Part shown: positions 8,867 to 19,224 of the stretch, in pieces
How positions within the stretch are numbered: the stretch's first letter is position 1
Layout: every line of letters starts with the position of its first letter
DNA from: Kalymmatonema hyalinum WJT4-NPBG1
GTDB lineage: Bacteria; Cyanobacteriota; Cyanobacteriia; Cyanobacteriales; Nostocaceae
Assembly (NCBI GenBank): GCA_019359075.1
Contig: JAHHIB010000029.1
Location: 1-64,000, forward strand
Direction: 5' to 3'
Length of the DNA stretch: 64,000 bases
Position numbers and translations under genes: made by a program
The notes under the pieces: generated by a model
The model's input: the letters and a program-made list of their open reading frames with translations, nothing else
What the model was told of the DNA's origin: nothing
Database searches by the model: none

Positions 8867-9367
8867 CTAATGAAGTACTTTACTTAAGGCGTACCAGGTG
8901 GTCTCTTCCACTACGCCTGTTATCGGCACTTCATAGCGCCGTTGGAAGCTTGTCAGAGCTGATTCTGTCATGGATCCAAAATTACCATCAATCCGTCCTA
9001 TATAATCACAGGTTGATTTGAGAATGCGCTGCACCTTCTTCACCAATTCTCCGTTGCAGCCTTGACTCAATTCTGGCATATCTACTGGCGCACCTGTGTA
9101 AAGCGCACGCCAAGTACGCTGTGCTACAATCCCATCTTCTTCCAGAAAGACTCGGCGCTGAAAATTTTTAACACTTTGTGCGGTTTGGTATCCAAAATTA
9201 CCATCAATCGGCCCTGTAGAAATGCCCCAAGCAAACAAGAGTTTTTGCAGTTCCTCCACTGCTTTACCGTTGGAACCTAGCTGCAGGACTGGTTGACTTA
9301 ACTGTATTTGCAAGGTCTCTTCCATAGTGTCGCTGGCATCACTGGTAGATAGCATATTTTCTCTCAC
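8867..9367 (-). CDS. Protein with two peptidoglycan-binding domains
   Basis: 166-residue protein made of two tandem PG_binding_1 domains. The first is at about residues 28-88 (LGSNGKAVEELQKLLF, GNFGYQTAQSVKNFQRR, DGIVAQRTWRAL). The second is at about 100-164 (GELVKKVQRILK, GNFGSMTESALTSFQRR, TGVVEETTWYALSK). There is no signal peptide or catalytic domain, so it probably binds cell wall only after export by another route, or is a cytoplasmic relic. An alternative start at residue 5 (MLSTS) is equally possible. Confidence 0.8.
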   Translation of the reverse strand: MRENMLSTSDASDTMEETLQIQLSQPVLQLGSNGKAVEELQKLLFAWGISTGPIDGNFGYQTAQSVKNFQRRVFLEEDGIVAQRTWRALYTGAPVDMPELSQGCNGELVKKVQRILKSTCDYIGRIDGNFGSMTESALTSFQRRYEVPITGVVEETTWYALSKVLH

Positions 9368-9664
9368 AGGAATTAATGTTTATTATTTAACATTAGTTTT
9401 TTTAATACTGGTGCTGCCTCACTCTTAGGGATACTTTAAGGTAAAGAATCATTCATTTAGTAGTAGAATAGTATTTTTTTGTGTTTCAGAATACAATTTA
9501 TATTATTTTTTGTTAAGATATTAATTTGGTGATTATACTAATTTCGGGAAAGTCAATAATCAACATTGATTGGACTGTGGACTATTGACTAATTACCTAT
9601 TCCCTATCCCCGGGTAGTGAAAGGTTTTCCAAAGTATCTGCAAGTGTTACTTTTATTTAGTTAT

Positions 9665-10840
9665 ATGCCTAATCAATCGACTGAAACTTTTTCTACTCAA
9701 ACCTCTAGTCCGTTACTGGCTCTTTCCGTAGCTCCAGCAAAGGTCATCCGTGGCTCACAAATATTAACACAGGCAACTGATGCGATCGCCCGCTTGGGAA
9801 GTCGTCCCCTGATTGTAGGAGGTGAACGTACTCTTGCTGTCACCCAACAGAGTCTACAACCACTTCTAAAACACCAACGGTTGCATATTGCCCAAGCTTT
9901 TTATGCTCCTGATTGTAGTGAAGCCAGCTTGAAAGCTTTACACAAGGCAGCCAAAGAACATAAAGCCGATGTTATTATCGGTATTGGTGGTGGTAAAGCA
10001 CTCGATACGGCGAAATTAATCGCTCATCAGTTGGAGTTACCAGTCGTCACAATTCCCACCTCAGCGGCGACTTGTGCAGCTTGGACTGCCCTGTCGAATG
10101 TGTATTCTGATGAAGGAGCATTTCTCTACGATGTTCCATTGGCAAACTGTCCTGATTTACTGATACTCGATTACGACTTGATAAAAACTGCCCCACAACG
10201 TACGCTTGTAGCGGGAATTGGGGATGCGATCGCCAAATGGTATGAAGCCTCAGTCAGCAGCGGACACTCAGAACAAACCTTAATCATTGCCGCAGTGCAA
10301 CAAGCGCGAGTTTTGCGAGATATCCTCTTCCAAAAATCAGCCACTGCTGTTAAAGAACCTGGTAGCGAAGCTTGGCAACAAGTTGTCGATGCAACGGTTC
10401 TCCTTGCTGGTGTGATTGGAGGATTGGGAGGCGCACAGTGTCGTACCGTAGCTGCTCATGCCGTACACAATGGTTTAACTCACATTTGTAAAAGTGGCAG
10501 CATTCATGGCGAAAAAGTCGCTTATGGTATCTTGGTGCAACTACGTTTAGAAGAGATGGTACAGGGTAATCAGCTCGCAGCGGCTGCACGGCAACAATTA
10601 TTAAAGTTTTATGCAGAGATAGGATTACCCCAAAAATTGGGCGATTTAGGATTAGGCAACATCACCTTAAACGAATTGCAAAAAGCTGCTGAAATTGCTC
10701 TATCTCCTCATTCTGACATCCACCGACTCCCATTTAAAGTTGCAGTAGAACAGTTGATGGCGGCGATGGTTTCCACCACTGCGCCAGTAGAAGGACGCAC
10801 TCATATGGGTTTGACGTCTGTTGTCAATGAGGCTGAGTGA
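9665..10840 (+). CDS. Iron-containing alcohol dehydrogenase, GldA-like
   Basis: Metal-dependent dehydrogenase of the glycerol dehydrogenase branch, expected to oxidise glycerol or a similar polyol with NAD(P)+. It has the nucleotide-binding GIGGGKALDTAK and metal ligands in GIGDAIAKWYE (Asp), AAHAVHNGLTH (His) and SIHGEKVAYG (His). An upstream in-frame GTG at 9617 would add 16 hydrophobic residues unlike the family. I therefore prefer the ATG at 9665, which gives 391 residues. The gene is monocistronic. The exact substrate is not readable from sequence, because cyanobacterial members are often annotated only as oxidoreductase. Confidence 0.8.
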   Translation: MPNQSTETFSTQTSSPLLALSVAPAKVIRGSQILTQATDAIARLGSRPLIVGGERTLAVTQQSLQPLLKHQRLHIAQAFYAPDCSEASLKALHKAAKEHKADVIIGIGGGKALDTAKLIAHQLELPVVTIPTSAATCAAWTALSNVYSDEGAFLYDVPLANCPDLLILDYDLIKTAPQRTLVAGIGDAIAKWYEASVSSGHSEQTLIIAAVQQARVLRDILFQKSATAVKEPGSEAWQQVVDATVLLAGVIGGLGGAQCRTVAAHAVHNGLTHICKSGSIHGEKVAYGILVQLRLEEMVQGNQLAAAARQQLLKFYAEIGLPQKLGDLGLGNITLNELQKAAEIALSPHSDIHRLPFKVAVEQLMAAMVSTTAPVEGRTHMGLTSVVNEAE

Positions 10841-10945
10841 TTGTTAAACGACACCCGACACAGAGAAACGACGAGTTGTGAATGCTGGATAATTCATAAT
10901 TCTGCGTTTCTCACCTTTTATAATTCATAATTCATAATTCTTTCG

Positions 10946-12130
10946 ATGACATTAGATTGGATTGCCCCAGCTGAACGCATACAGAAATTACCACCCTACG
11001 TATTTGCTCGTCTCGATGAACTCAAGGCTAAAGCACGAGAACAAGGGTTGGATTTGATTGATTTGGGCATGGGAAACCCGGATGGCGCAACGCCGCAACC
11101 AGTGGTAGAAGCGGCGATCAAAGCTTTGCAAAATCCGGCAAATCATGGCTATCCTCCTTTTGAGGGAACAGCGAGTTTCCGCCGCGCCATCACAAACTGG
11201 TATCGTCGTCGTTATGGAGTCGATTTAGATCCAGATAGCGAAGCTTTGCCCCTTCTGGGTTCTAAAGAAGGATTGACGCATCTTGCCATAGCCTATATTA
11301 ATCCTGGTGACTTAATTCTAGTCCCCTCTCCCGCCTACCCTGCTCATTTTCGTGGTCCAGTCATTGCTGGGGGAAAAGTTCACAGCTTAATTCTCAAACC
11401 AGAGAATGACTGGCTTATTGATTTGGGGGCAATTCCTGAGGATGTTGCCCAAAGCGCAAAGATTCTCTATTTTAATTATCCCAGTAATCCGACAGCTGCA
11501 ACTGCATCCCGGGAATTTTTTGAAGAAATTGTCGCCTTTGCCCGCAAATATGAGATTTTACTCGTGCATGACTTATGTTATGCCGAGTTAGCTTTTGATG
11601 GCTATCAACCCACGAGTTTGTTAGAAATTCCGGGTGCAAAAGAGATTGGCGTTGAGTTTCATACCCTTTCCAAAACCTATAATATGGCAGGTTGGCGCGT
11701 CGGTTTTGTGGTAGGCAATCGTCATATCATTCAAGGTTTGCGGACGTTGAAAACAAACTTGGATTATGGCATTTTTGCGGCATTGCAAACCGCAGCAGAA
11801 ACCGCATTGCAACTGCCGGATAATTATTTACATGAGGTACAAGAACGCTACCGTACCCGCCGCGATTTTCTGGTTCAAGGTTTATCACAGTTAGGTTGGA
11901 ATCTCAGTAAAACCAAGGCGACAATGTATCTGTGGGTTCCTTGTCCGGTTGGCGTCAGTTCCACAGATTTTGCTCTTAACGTGTTGCAGCAAACTGGTGT
12001 TGTTGTCACGCCAGGTAATGCTTTTGGCGTTGCGGGTGAAGGATATGTGCGAATTAGCTTGATTGCGGAGTGCGATCGCCTCGGTGAAGCGTTGGACCGT
12101 TTCAAACAAGCTAATATCCGCTTTCAATAA
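10946..12130 (+). CDS. Class I PLP-dependent aminotransferase
   Basis: 394-residue fold-type I aminotransferase close to aspartate/LL-diaminopimelate aminotransferase-like enzymes. Visible: IDLGMGNPDGATP, the PLP-phosphate region LGSKEGLTHLA, FNYPSNPTAATA, the Asp that contacts PLP in LLVHDLCYAEL, and the Schiff-base Lys in HTLSKTYNMAGWRVGF. YVRISLI near the C-terminus carries the carboxylate-binding Arg. Length is normal and the start at 10946 fits. The gene is co-directional with the GldA-like gene, 105 bp downstream, with heptad repeats in the gap, so it is probably separate. Amino-acid specificity cannot be fixed. Confidence 0.85.
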   Translation: MTLDWIAPAERIQKLPPYVFARLDELKAKAREQGLDLIDLGMGNPDGATPQPVVEAAIKALQNPANHGYPPFEGTASFRRAITNWYRRRYGVDLDPDSEALPLLGSKEGLTHLAIAYINPGDLILVPSPAYPAHFRGPVIAGGKVHSLILKPENDWLIDLGAIPEDVAQSAKILYFNYPSNPTAATASREFFEEIVAFARKYEILLVHDLCYAELAFDGYQPTSLLEIPGAKEIGVEFHTLSKTYNMAGWRVGFVVGNRHIIQGLRTLKTNLDYGIFAALQTAAETALQLPDNYLHEVQERYRTRRDFLVQGLSQLGWNLSKTKATMYLWVPCPVGVSSTDFALNVLQQTGVVVTPGNAFGVAGEGYVRISLIAECDRLGEALDRFKQANIRFQ

Positions 12131-12447
12131 TAAATGTATACATCTTTTGGGCGGCTTCCCACAGAATACACAGATAGATGTTTTTTATCTGTGTGTATCT
12201 GTGTGCATCTGTGGTTTCATAAAGTATACAATTTCGCGCATAGACTGCATGAGCGGCTTCTCGTAGAGTAGGCGCAAAGGCGCAAAGAAGAACGCTAAAA
12301 AAAAAGAATGAGTGCAAGAAGTTTCATAGACTTGACTTGAAAATAGCAGAGGAAGCAGAGAATTAGTCTAGAGTAAGATGGCAACTAGAAGTTTCTAAAG
12401 CTAAAATTACCCATTAAGCCAATTGTTTTAGAAGTATCTGAGCTATT
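12131..12447. other. Spacer with short dispersed repeats
   Basis: No gene. It contains a pyrimidine/purine repeat built on TATCTGTGTG and CATCTGTGG (12186-12215) and GGCGCAAA twice (12270-12287). These are common intergenic sequences in filamentous cyanobacteria. The last 80 bp presumably hold the promoter of the acyltransferase gene. Confidence 0.4.
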
Positions 12448-13494
12448 GTGATTAATCAACACTCTGATAACCTTTTCAACCCTCAATTGAAAAAAACATT
12501 AGTTGAAGGTTACAAATTTGGCTGGTTTGATTGGTTTTGTCTGTGGTATCCTCCTGGTTGGCTGATTATATTCAACCGCCACTGGCAGCATTATCACAAA
12601 GATCCAGATGGTTGGAATTGGTTGGAATACGGGTTATTTTTGATTCCTGGCGGATTTTACTTAGCACTTCTTATTCGCTGGTTGCGGCTTGGCTGTCGTT
12701 CACCTCGTAGTGAGATAGGTGAATTTGACCCAAATTATCAAAAAGCCTTTCGAGATGAAGTTATTGCTCCAATTATTAAATATTATTTCCGGGGAGAGTT
12801 GCATAAAATTGAAAATTTGCCACAAACAGGACCAATGATTGTGGCAATGAATCATGCAGGAATGTGTTTTCCCTGGGACTTTTTAACGTTAGGTTATCTA
12901 TTAAGTAAAACACGAGGATGGTTGGTGCAACCGCTTGCTGGTGTATCTTTGTTTGACCATCCTTGGATCATTTGGTGGTTACCACCCGGATGGTCAAAGG
13001 TTATGGGTGGTGTGAGAGCAGAGTTCAATGATTTTGAGGCTGCAATACAAGAGCGCAAAATTCTCTTATATGCACCAGAAGGTTTACGCGGACCAAAGAA
13101 AGGTTGGGGAAAACGTTATCAGTTGGAAACATTTGATTTGAGTTTTCTTCAATTAAGCCAACGTTATCAAATTCCGATTTTGCCTGTTCTTTGCATTGGG
13201 AATGAAAACTTACATCCTTGGACTTTAAATATTAAAAAATTGCAGAAGCTATTAAATCTACCATTTTTGCCAATATCACCTTTAATACCATTATTTATTC
13301 TCTTTCCATCAATGGGAGTATGGGCGATGAGAAGTCGCTTGCATTACTTTATTCAACCTTTGCATACAGCCGAGTTAAAGGAACATAAGACAGAAAGAGC
13401 AGAGACTTATAAAAAAGCACAACAATTACGAGAAAAGCTGCAATGTCAAATGAATCAGTTGTTAAGTATTAAAGTTAGAAGTGAAAAGTTTTGA
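12448..13494 (+). CDS. PlsC-like glycerolipid acyltransferase family protein
   Basis: 348-residue membrane-associated acyltransferase-like protein. After a long N-terminal segment with hydrophobic stretches (FDWFCLWYPPGWLIIF; YGLFLIPGGFYLALLIRWL) comes the catalytic block. NHAGMCFPWDF is a variant of the usual NHxxxxD box with wider His-Asp spacing. YAPEGLRGPKKG corresponds to the PEGTRS motif. IPILPVLCIG is the third block. It probably transfers an acyl chain to a glycerol-phosphate or related lipid, but the variant motif leaves the substrate open. The start is a GTG. The gene is monocistronic, convergent with the response regulator. Confidence 0.7.
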   Translation: MINQHSDNLFNPQLKKTLVEGYKFGWFDWFCLWYPPGWLIIFNRHWQHYHKDPDGWNWLEYGLFLIPGGFYLALLIRWLRLGCRSPRSEIGEFDPNYQKAFRDEVIAPIIKYYFRGELHKIENLPQTGPMIVAMNHAGMCFPWDFLTLGYLLSKTRGWLVQPLAGVSLFDHPWIIWWLPPGWSKVMGGVRAEFNDFEAAIQERKILLYAPEGLRGPKKGWGKRYQLETFDLSFLQLSQRYQIPILPVLCIGNENLHPWTLNIKKLQKLLNLPFLPISPLIPLFILFPSMGVWAMRSRLHYFIQPLHTAELKEHKTERAETYKKAQQLREKLQCQMNQLLSIKVRSEKF

Positions 13495-13501
13495 GTTCGT
13501 T

Positions 13502-13534
13502 GTAGGGGCACTGAGTAATGCTCTGTGCTCCTAC
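13502..13534. terminator. Hairpin between convergent genes
   Basis: GTAGGGGCAC pairs with GTGCTCCTAC (one mismatch) around a 13-base loop. It lies between the acyltransferase stop and the response regulator stop. No strong T-run follows, so it could also be one of the palindromic repeats common in this genome. Confidence 0.35.
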
Positions 13535-13549
13535 CATGTGGTTTGTATT

Positions 13550-14236
13550 TTATGCAGAAGCACCAAAGCGGTATCCTTTGCCGTAGACTGTGTGAATTAA
13601 TTGTGTTTCCCCAGCTTGTTCAATCTTGCGCCGCAGCAGACGAATTAATGCAGCAATGACATTGCTGCTAGGTGGTTCGTCATCTTTCCACAGATATTGG
13701 AGAATTTGTGCGTGAGTGAGCAATTGTCCCGTGTTTTCCATAAAATATTGCAAAAGCTGGCTTTCTTTTTCTGATAAGTCGATAATTCTGCCTTGACGAT
13801 AAGCGACTTGGTTTTCGCTATCGAGTTCTAAGTCAGCTACTATCAGCCTTTGAGTTGTTGTACTGGAGGTTGGTGAACTGGAACGACGTAATAAAGCGCG
13901 GACTCGTGCGAGTAACTCCCGCAACTCAAACGGTTTCACCAAATAATCGTCTGCACCAGCATCTAAACCTTGAACTCGGTCATCCAGAGTATCTTTAGCG
14001 GTGAGAAATAAGACGGGTGTGGTTTTGCCTTGGCGTCGTAATTCCTGACAAATCTCCAACCCTGTTTTGCCAGGCAGCATCCAATCTAAAATCAGTAAGT
14101 CATAACTGCCGCCTTGTGCAAGTTGGCTACCACTTGTCCCATCATAAGCCGCATTAACGCTGTATCCCTCACGAGTTAACAGGCGACTCAAAGGGTCTGT
14201 TAATTCAACTTCATCATCAACAACCAAAATTCGCAT
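13550..14236 (-). CDS. rppA: OmpR-family response regulator, RppA type
   Basis: 228-residue two-component response regulator. Receiver residues 1-115: acidic DDE at 7-9, phospho-acceptor D51 in LLILDWMLPGKTG, and the conserved Lys in DYLVKPFEL. A winged-helix DNA-binding domain follows (about 130-225: LSEKESQLLQYFMENTG, VIAALIRLLRRKIEQ, IHTVYGKGYRFG). The whole sequence resembles cyanobacterial RppA, linked to redox control of photosynthesis and pigment genes. The name is from remembered similarity, and OmpR type is certain. No partner histidine kinase is adjacent. Confidence 0.8.
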   Translation of the reverse strand: MRILVVDDEVELTDPLSRLLTREGYSVNAAYDGTSGSQLAQGGSYDLLILDWMLPGKTGLEICQELRRQGKTTPVLFLTAKDTLDDRVQGLDAGADDYLVKPFELRELLARVRALLRRSSSPTSSTTTQRLIVADLELDSENQVAYRQGRIIDLSEKESQLLQYFMENTGQLLTHAQILQYLWKDDEPPSSNVIAALIRLLRRKIEQAGETQLIHTVYGKGYRFGASA

Positions 14237-14344
14237 GGTTAGCCATTAGTTAGCTATAAGTTAGCTATCTGTACTTATACCAAGCGTGAAAAATGATTGC
14301 GACTTTACTTAGCGCCCAAAAGTTTATCCAATAACTCTTTCTCT

Positions 14345-14410
14345 TCTCCTGTCACCAGACGCTGCGCACCGAGGGGGCACGTCCGCAGGACTTACGAGAC
14401 GCTACGCGTG
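14345..14410. repeat. GC-rich interspersed repeat
   Basis: A GC-rich island (GACGCTGCGCACC, GGGGGCACGTCCGCAGGACT, ACGAGACGCTACGCG) lies in an otherwise AT-rich spacer. It resembles the islands at about 1436, 29811 and 37450. It is non-coding. Confidence 0.5.
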
Positions 14411-14495
14411 AAGACAATCCAAAATCTAAAATCCAAAATGGTATTAGCTATCAGATATTATTATTTTGCTGATTGCTCAACGCTGACTGCTACTT

Positions 14496-15140
14496 ATGCT
14501 AACTGTTGCATTGCCGAAAGGGGAACTTCTTAAAAATAGCATCCGCATCTTGCAAGATGTGGGATTAGATTTTAGTGCTTTTTTAGACTCAAGTAACCGC
14601 CAACTTCAGATTTGCGACTGTAGTGGCAAAGCCAAAGGGCTGCTAGTGCGAGCGCAGGATGTCCCTGTTTATGTAGAATATGGTCAGGCACAGCTAGGTA
14701 TTGTCGGTTACGATGTCTTGCGGGAGAAAAAGCCGCAAGTCGCCCACTTGGTTGATTTGCAGTTTGGACATTGTCGAATGTCGGTGGCGGTAAAGCAATC
14801 AAGCCTTTACCGTTCGGCACTAGAATTACCAGCTCATGGTCGAGTCGCTTCTAAGTATGTCAATAGTGCCCGAGAATATTTCCACAGTCTGGATTTACCT
14901 GTAGAAATTGTACCGCTGTATGGTTCTGTAGAACTAGGTCCAATTACGGGGATGTCAGAGGCGATTGTGGATTTGGTTTCCACAGGACGAACCTTACGCG
15001 AGAATGGTTTGGTTGAGATTGAAACTTTGTTTGAAAGTACGGCAAGATTGATTGCTCATCCTTTGAGTTATCGGTTGAACACGGGTAATTTGCTTGGATG
15101 CGTCGAGCAACTGCGTTCAACAGTTCTGTCTACAGTCTAA
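14496..15140 (+). CDS. hisG: ATP phosphoribosyltransferase, short form
   Basis: First enzyme of histidine biosynthesis, joining ATP and PRPP to phosphoribosyl-ATP. 214 residues, the short HisG form, which needs HisZ as regulatory partner (not in this window). Signatures: [15 protein letters not shown] at the N-terminus, [21 protein letters not shown], and the PRPP-binding [20 protein letters not shown] then [10 protein letters not shown]. The methyltransferase gene follows after only 15 bp on the same strand and is probably co-transcribed. The start at 14496 matches family length. Confidence 0.93.
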   Translation: MLTVALPKGELLKNSIRILQDVGLDFSAFLDSSNRQLQICDCSGKAKGLLVRAQDVPVYVEYGQAQLGIVGYDVLREKKPQVAHLVDLQFGHCRMSVAVKQSSLYRSALELPAHGRVASKYVNSAREYFHSLDLPVEIVPLYGSVELGPITGMSEAIVDLVSTGRTLRENGLVEIETLFESTARLIAHPLSYRLNTGNLLGCVEQLRSTVLSTV

Positions 15141-15155
15141 AAATACTATAAATCA

Positions 15156-15860
15156 ATGCCAGAAAAAACTATAGATTTTGACGCCAACCCGCCAGTTGCT
15201 ACCAACGAGTACGACAACATGGCTCAGATGGCTTTACCCGGTTATGAGGCAATGCATACAATGGCGTTGTCTTGTTTGAAAGCGCACTTAAGCGAAACAT
15301 CTAATTTGTTAATTGTGGGTGCTGGTACTGGGAGGGAGTTAGTCAAGTTTGGTAAGGGCAATTCACAGTGGCAGATGCTAGGTGTTGACCCATCTGCTAA
15401 TATGCTATCCATTGCCCAAGAGAAAATACAGCAGCACAGCTTAGCTGAGCGAGTCAAGCTATTTCAAGGATATACGCACGATTTGCCTGCCACTCCTCTG
15501 TATGATGCAGCAACTTGCATTTTAGTCATGCATTTTCTCCCAGATGACGGTAGCAAACTGGCATTACTTCAAAGTATTTCCCAGCGTTTGAAATCATCAG
15601 CAGCTTTTATCTTGGTAGATGTGTTTGGTGAAAAAGGCACTCGTGAATTAGAGCAGATGATTTTCATTTTGAAAGTCTTTTGCGAAGAAATGGGCATGAA
15701 GCCAGAGAGTATGGCTCAATTGCTAGAAACATTCAACAAAGGTGTTTACCCCATTCCAGAGGCGAGAGAGTTAGAATTATTACAGCAAGCAGGCTTTGGA
15801 AATATCATCAGATTTTATACAGGGCTTTGGGTTGGTGGCTGGGTAGCAACTAAAAATTGA
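15156..15860 (+). CDS. Class I SAM-dependent methyltransferase
   Basis: 234-residue methyltransferase. Motif I is LLIVGAGTGRELVKFG (about residues 51-66). An acidic residue ending the next strand is MLGVDPSANML. The post-I region is DAATCILVMHFLPDDGSKLALL. A conserved C-terminal part includes FYTGLWVGGWVATK. The fold is clear and the substrate is unknown. It lies 15 bp downstream of hisG, but this pairing does not by itself link it to histidine synthesis. Confidence 0.8.
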   Translation: MPEKTIDFDANPPVATNEYDNMAQMALPGYEAMHTMALSCLKAHLSETSNLLIVGAGTGRELVKFGKGNSQWQMLGVDPSANMLSIAQEKIQQHSLAERVKLFQGYTHDLPATPLYDAATCILVMHFLPDDGSKLALLQSISQRLKSSAAFILVDVFGEKGTRELEQMIFILKVFCEEMGMKPESMAQLLETFNKGVYPIPEARELELLQQAGFGNIIRFYTGLWVGGWVATKN

Positions 15861-15898
15861 AATCGTCTTCGCGTCTACGTTTGTATAAGCCTAGATTT

Positions 15899-16468
15899 CT
15901 AGTCTGTTGGCGTTTGTCGCAAAATGTAGACAGAATCTTCCGCCTGCCACTCTTGCCGTGAGATGGCGTAGTAAACGACTTCTCTGTTGTAGAGGAAAGC
16001 GTTTTTTTCATATTTCATCCCCAGCTTGAGCATGACTCGTTGGGAAGCAAAATTTGTTGCCGCAGCTAACGCCATAATTTGCTCTGCCTTTAGTTCCTCA
16101 AAGCCATACCTTAAACTAGCTTTCGCTGCTTCTGTGGCAATTCCTTTTCCCCAGTAGCCGCGAGCAAGAGCATACACTAGTTCGTATTCGAGACTACTTT
16201 CGAGAAACCGTAAGCCACACTGAGCTATTAAATTCCCTTCTTTTTTGTCAAATACGAGCCACACACCAAAATTATGGCGTTCCCAGTGTTCAAAGAAGCT
16301 ATTGAAAAACAGCTTGGCTTCTTGCCAAGATAGTGCTTTCCCCGGTAGTAGAGTCTGCATTACCTCTACGTCACTGGTGATTTGGCGGTGGTAAGCTTGA
16401 AAATCACCAACTGTAAAAGGTCTTAGTCGCAGTCGCGTTGTTTCAATTTCTGGCATTTCTACTGTCAA
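15899..16468 (-). CDS. GNAT N-acetyltransferase, RimJ/RimL type
   Basis: 189-residue acetyltransferase starting with the typical EIETTRLRLRPFTVGDFQAY. The acetyl-CoA-binding region is ARGYWGKGIATEAAKASLRYGF, then ASQRVMLKLGMKYEK. It is a close paralogue of the frameshifted gene at 21977-22529 (shared ASLRYGFEE, VVYYA, DSVYIL). The two face each other's direction across the sensor-kinase cluster. The substrate may be a protein N-terminus, amino acid or drug and is not readable. Start choice: the Met at 16468; a second Met four codons in (MPEIE) is also plausible. Confidence 0.85.
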   Translation of the reverse strand: MTVEMPEIETTRLRLRPFTVGDFQAYHRQITSDVEVMQTLLPGKALSWQEAKLFFNSFFEHWERHNFGVWLVFDKKEGNLIAQCGLRFLESSLEYELVYALARGYWGKGIATEAAKASLRYGFEELKAEQIMALAAATNFASQRVMLKLGMKYEKNAFLYNREVVYYAISRQEWQAEDSVYILRQTPTD

Positions 16469-16681
16469 AGAAATGCAAATTCAATGTGTCAAAGCTTTCT
16501 AGGCTCTTTCTACTAAGCATTGTTGCAAAATTAAAACTTATTTGACATGGTTGTAGATTGCATCTACCAAAAGCAGGATAAAATATAAAAAGTGTCAACA
16601 TACACTCATTAAAATAAGCTACTTTTTAGTAATAGAAAGCTCAAAACATTAAGTAAGTTTAAAAAGCTTTAAGAAATATTT

Positions 16682-19210
16682 ATGCTAGCAATAATGACTG
16701 ATAACGAAGCGGCGAGACTTGAAGCCCTCCGGGAATATCAAATTCTTGACACCGAACCCGAAGAAGCCTACGACAATATTGCCCAGTTAGCCGCCTACAT
16801 TTGTGGGACTCCCATAGTCTTAGTCAATTTTATCGATGAAAACCGTCAATGGTTTAAGGCAAAAATAGGTTTGGATGTCCCAGAAATGCCCCGTAACGTG
16901 GGATTGTCTTACCTTTGCCAGGAACGACAAGATGTAGTGGTGATTTCTGATACTTGGGTTGATGAACGCTTCGCCAAGAATTCAGTCGTTGTGTCATATC
17001 CATATGTGCGGTTTTATGCTGGTGTACCCCTAATTACCCCGAACGGAGATATGGTGGGGACTCTTTGCGCGATTGACCAAGTACCACGGCAACTCAGCGA
17101 CAAACAAGTGGAAGCGCTTGTGGCGCTAGCTCGCCAAGTGATTAGCGAACTCGAGCTTCGGCGTAATTTAGCTGAGGTGTCGCGTGTTGCCGAGGAACTC
17201 AAGCGTACGGAGGCGAAACTGGCGCATAGCGAAAATCTTCTCCGCACAGTCATTGAATCAGAACCAGAGTGTGTAAAATTGCTTGCCAAAGACGGCACGT
17301 TGCTGGAGATGAACCCGGCTGGACTGGCGATGATCGAAGCTGATTCCCTCAATCCAATGCAGGGACAATGCGTTTATCCCCTAGTCGCTGCTGAGCATCG
17401 TCAAGCTTTTAAGGCACTGACCGAAAGCGTTTTCGAGGGCGAATCAGGGATACTGGAGTTTGAAATTATTGGATTGAAGGGCACTCGTCGCTGGCTAGAA
17501 ACCCACGCCGTCCCCCTCCGTGATTCTGAGAAAGACATCATTGCGTTGCTAGCAGTGACGCGCGACATCACTGAACGCAGGCGAACTGAGGCATCTTTGC
17601 GGGAGAGCGAACAACGATTGAAGCTGGCATTGCACGCTGCTAAACTCGGTTCTTGGGAGCTAGATTTGAAAACGGGCGAGTTATCTTCCTCCAACGAGTG
17701 CAAGGCAAACTTTGGTCTACCCCCCCAAGCAGAGTTTTCCTATACTGCGCTGTATGAACGCATTCATCCTGACGATCGCGCCTACGTGCAGGAGGCTGTG
17801 AAACAAGCTTTAGAGCAACGGAAAGATTATGAAACAGAGTACCGCAATATCTGGCTCGATGGCAGCGTTCACTGGATACTAGCACGAGGTACTGGAATTT
17901 ACGATGCTGATGGTAGCCCAACTCGTATGATTGGTGTCATGCTTGACATCACTGATCGTAAGCAAGCAGAAGAGGAATCAAATCGTCAAAACAAACGTTC
18001 TCAAGTGTTTTCCGAAATCACCCTCAAAATTCGTCAATCTTTACAACTTGAGACAATTCTCCAAACCGCAGTCACCGAAGTCCAAAAACTGCTGCATGCT
18101 GACCGAGTTCTGATCTTTAGGCGGTGGGGAGATGGTTCGGGAACTGTGGTGCAAGAGGCAGTGCTGCCAGGTTTTCCTGTAGTGTTGGGAAAAGATCTCC
18201 TCGACCCTTGCTTTGAAAAAGACTATCAAGAACCTTATCGTCAAGGAAGAGTGAGTGCGATCGCCAATCTGGAAACAGCAAACATTCAACTTTGCCACAA
18301 AGAATTTCTTGCACAGTTTGGTGTCAAAGCTAACTTGGTAGTCCCGATTCTGCAAAGGGACAACTTGTGGGGTTTGCTGATTGCTCATCAATGTGAGCGT
18401 CCCCGAAATTGGAATACCACAGAAATTGAGTTGTTGCAACAGTTGGCAAACCAAATAGGCATCGCCTTATCGCAAGCGCAACTTTTGGAACAACAAACCC
18501 GCCAAAGTCAGGAACTGGCTCGTTCCAATGCGGAATTAGAACAATTTGCCTACGTTGCTTCTCATGACTTGCAAGAACCATTGCGAATGGTGGGGAGTTA
18601 CTTGCAGCTTTTGGAGCGACGATACAAAGACAAGCTTGATGATCGGGCGAATGAATTCATTGACTACGCTGTAGACGGAGCACGCCGGATGCAGACACTG
18701 ATCAATGACTTGTTAAGCTATTCGCGTGTCAGCAGCCGTGCTCAGCCCTTTAAGCCAGTTGATTGTAATGCTGTCCTCAACAACGCTCTCGCCAATCTCA
18801 AATTTGCTATTGAAGAAAGTGGCGTAGTCGTCACCCACGATACTTTGCCGGAAGTAATGGCGGATGCTACGCAACTGTCGCAGTTGTTTCAGAACCTGAT
18901 TGGCAATGCTATCAAATTCAAGAGCGAACAACCGCCCCAAATCCATATTGGGGTAGAACGCACAGGGCAAGAATGGCGATTTGCAGTGCGCGATAATGGT
19001 ATTGGCATCGAACCTCAGTATGGCGATCGCATTTTTATAATTTTTCAGCGCTTGCATACCAGAGATAAGTACCCCGGCACTGGCATCGGCTTGGCAATAT
19101 GTAAGAAAATTGTAGAACGCCACGGTGGAAACATCTGGATTGAGTCGCAACCGCAACATGGTGCAACTTTTTTCTTTACAATTCCTGAACGAGCGGCAAA
19201 CCAATTGTGA
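16682..19210 (+). CDS. GAF/PAS/PAS/GAF sensor histidine kinase
   Basis: 842-residue soluble sensor kinase. Domain order: GAF (about 25-165, [34 protein letters not shown]); PAS (about 185-300); PAS/PAC (about 310-430, ending [11 protein letters not shown]); phytochrome-like GAF (about 440-595); HisKA with phospho-acceptor H628 in [10 protein letters not shown]; and HATPase (N box [34 protein letters not shown]). No membrane segments. The phytochrome-like GAF has no obvious bilin Cys in the expected place. Its stop overlaps a possible GTG start of the following response regulator, so the two form an operon. An alternative ATG lies at 16694. Confidence 0.9.
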   Translation: MLAIMTDNEAARLEALREYQILDTEPEEAYDNIAQLAAYICGTPIVLVNFIDENRQWFKAKIGLDVPEMPRNVGLSYLCQERQDVVVISDTWVDERFAKNSVVVSYPYVRFYAGVPLITPNGDMVGTLCAIDQVPRQLSDKQVEALVALARQVISELELRRNLAEVSRVAEELKRTEAKLAHSENLLRTVIESEPECVKLLAKDGTLLEMNPAGLAMIEADSLNPMQGQCVYPLVAAEHRQAFKALTESVFEGESGILEFEIIGLKGTRRWLETHAVPLRDSEKDIIALLAVTRDITERRRTEASLRESEQRLKLALHAAKLGSWELDLKTGELSSSNECKANFGLPPQAEFSYTALYERIHPDDRAYVQEAVKQALEQRKDYETEYRNIWLDGSVHWILARGTGIYDADGSPTRMIGVMLDITDRKQAEEESNRQNKRSQVFSEITLKIRQSLQLETILQTAVTEVQKLLHADRVLIFRRWGDGSGTVVQEAVLPGFPVVLGKDLLDPCFEKDYQEPYRQGRVSAIANLETANIQLCHKEFLAQFGVKANLVVPILQRDNLWGLLIAHQCERPRNWNTTEIELLQQLANQIGIALSQAQLLEQQTRQSQELARSNAELEQFAYVASHDLQEPLRMVGSYLQLLERRYKDKLDDRANEFIDYAVDGARRMQTLINDLLSYSRVSSRAQPFKPVDCNAVLNNALANLKFAIEESGVVVTHDTLPEVMADATQLSQLFQNLIGNAIKFKSEQPPQIHIGVERTGQEWRFAVRDNGIGIEPQYGDRIFIIFQRLHTRDKYPGTGIGLAICKKIVERHGGNIWIESQPQHGATFFFTIPERAANQL

Positions 19211-19224
19211 ACTTTGAAGTGATT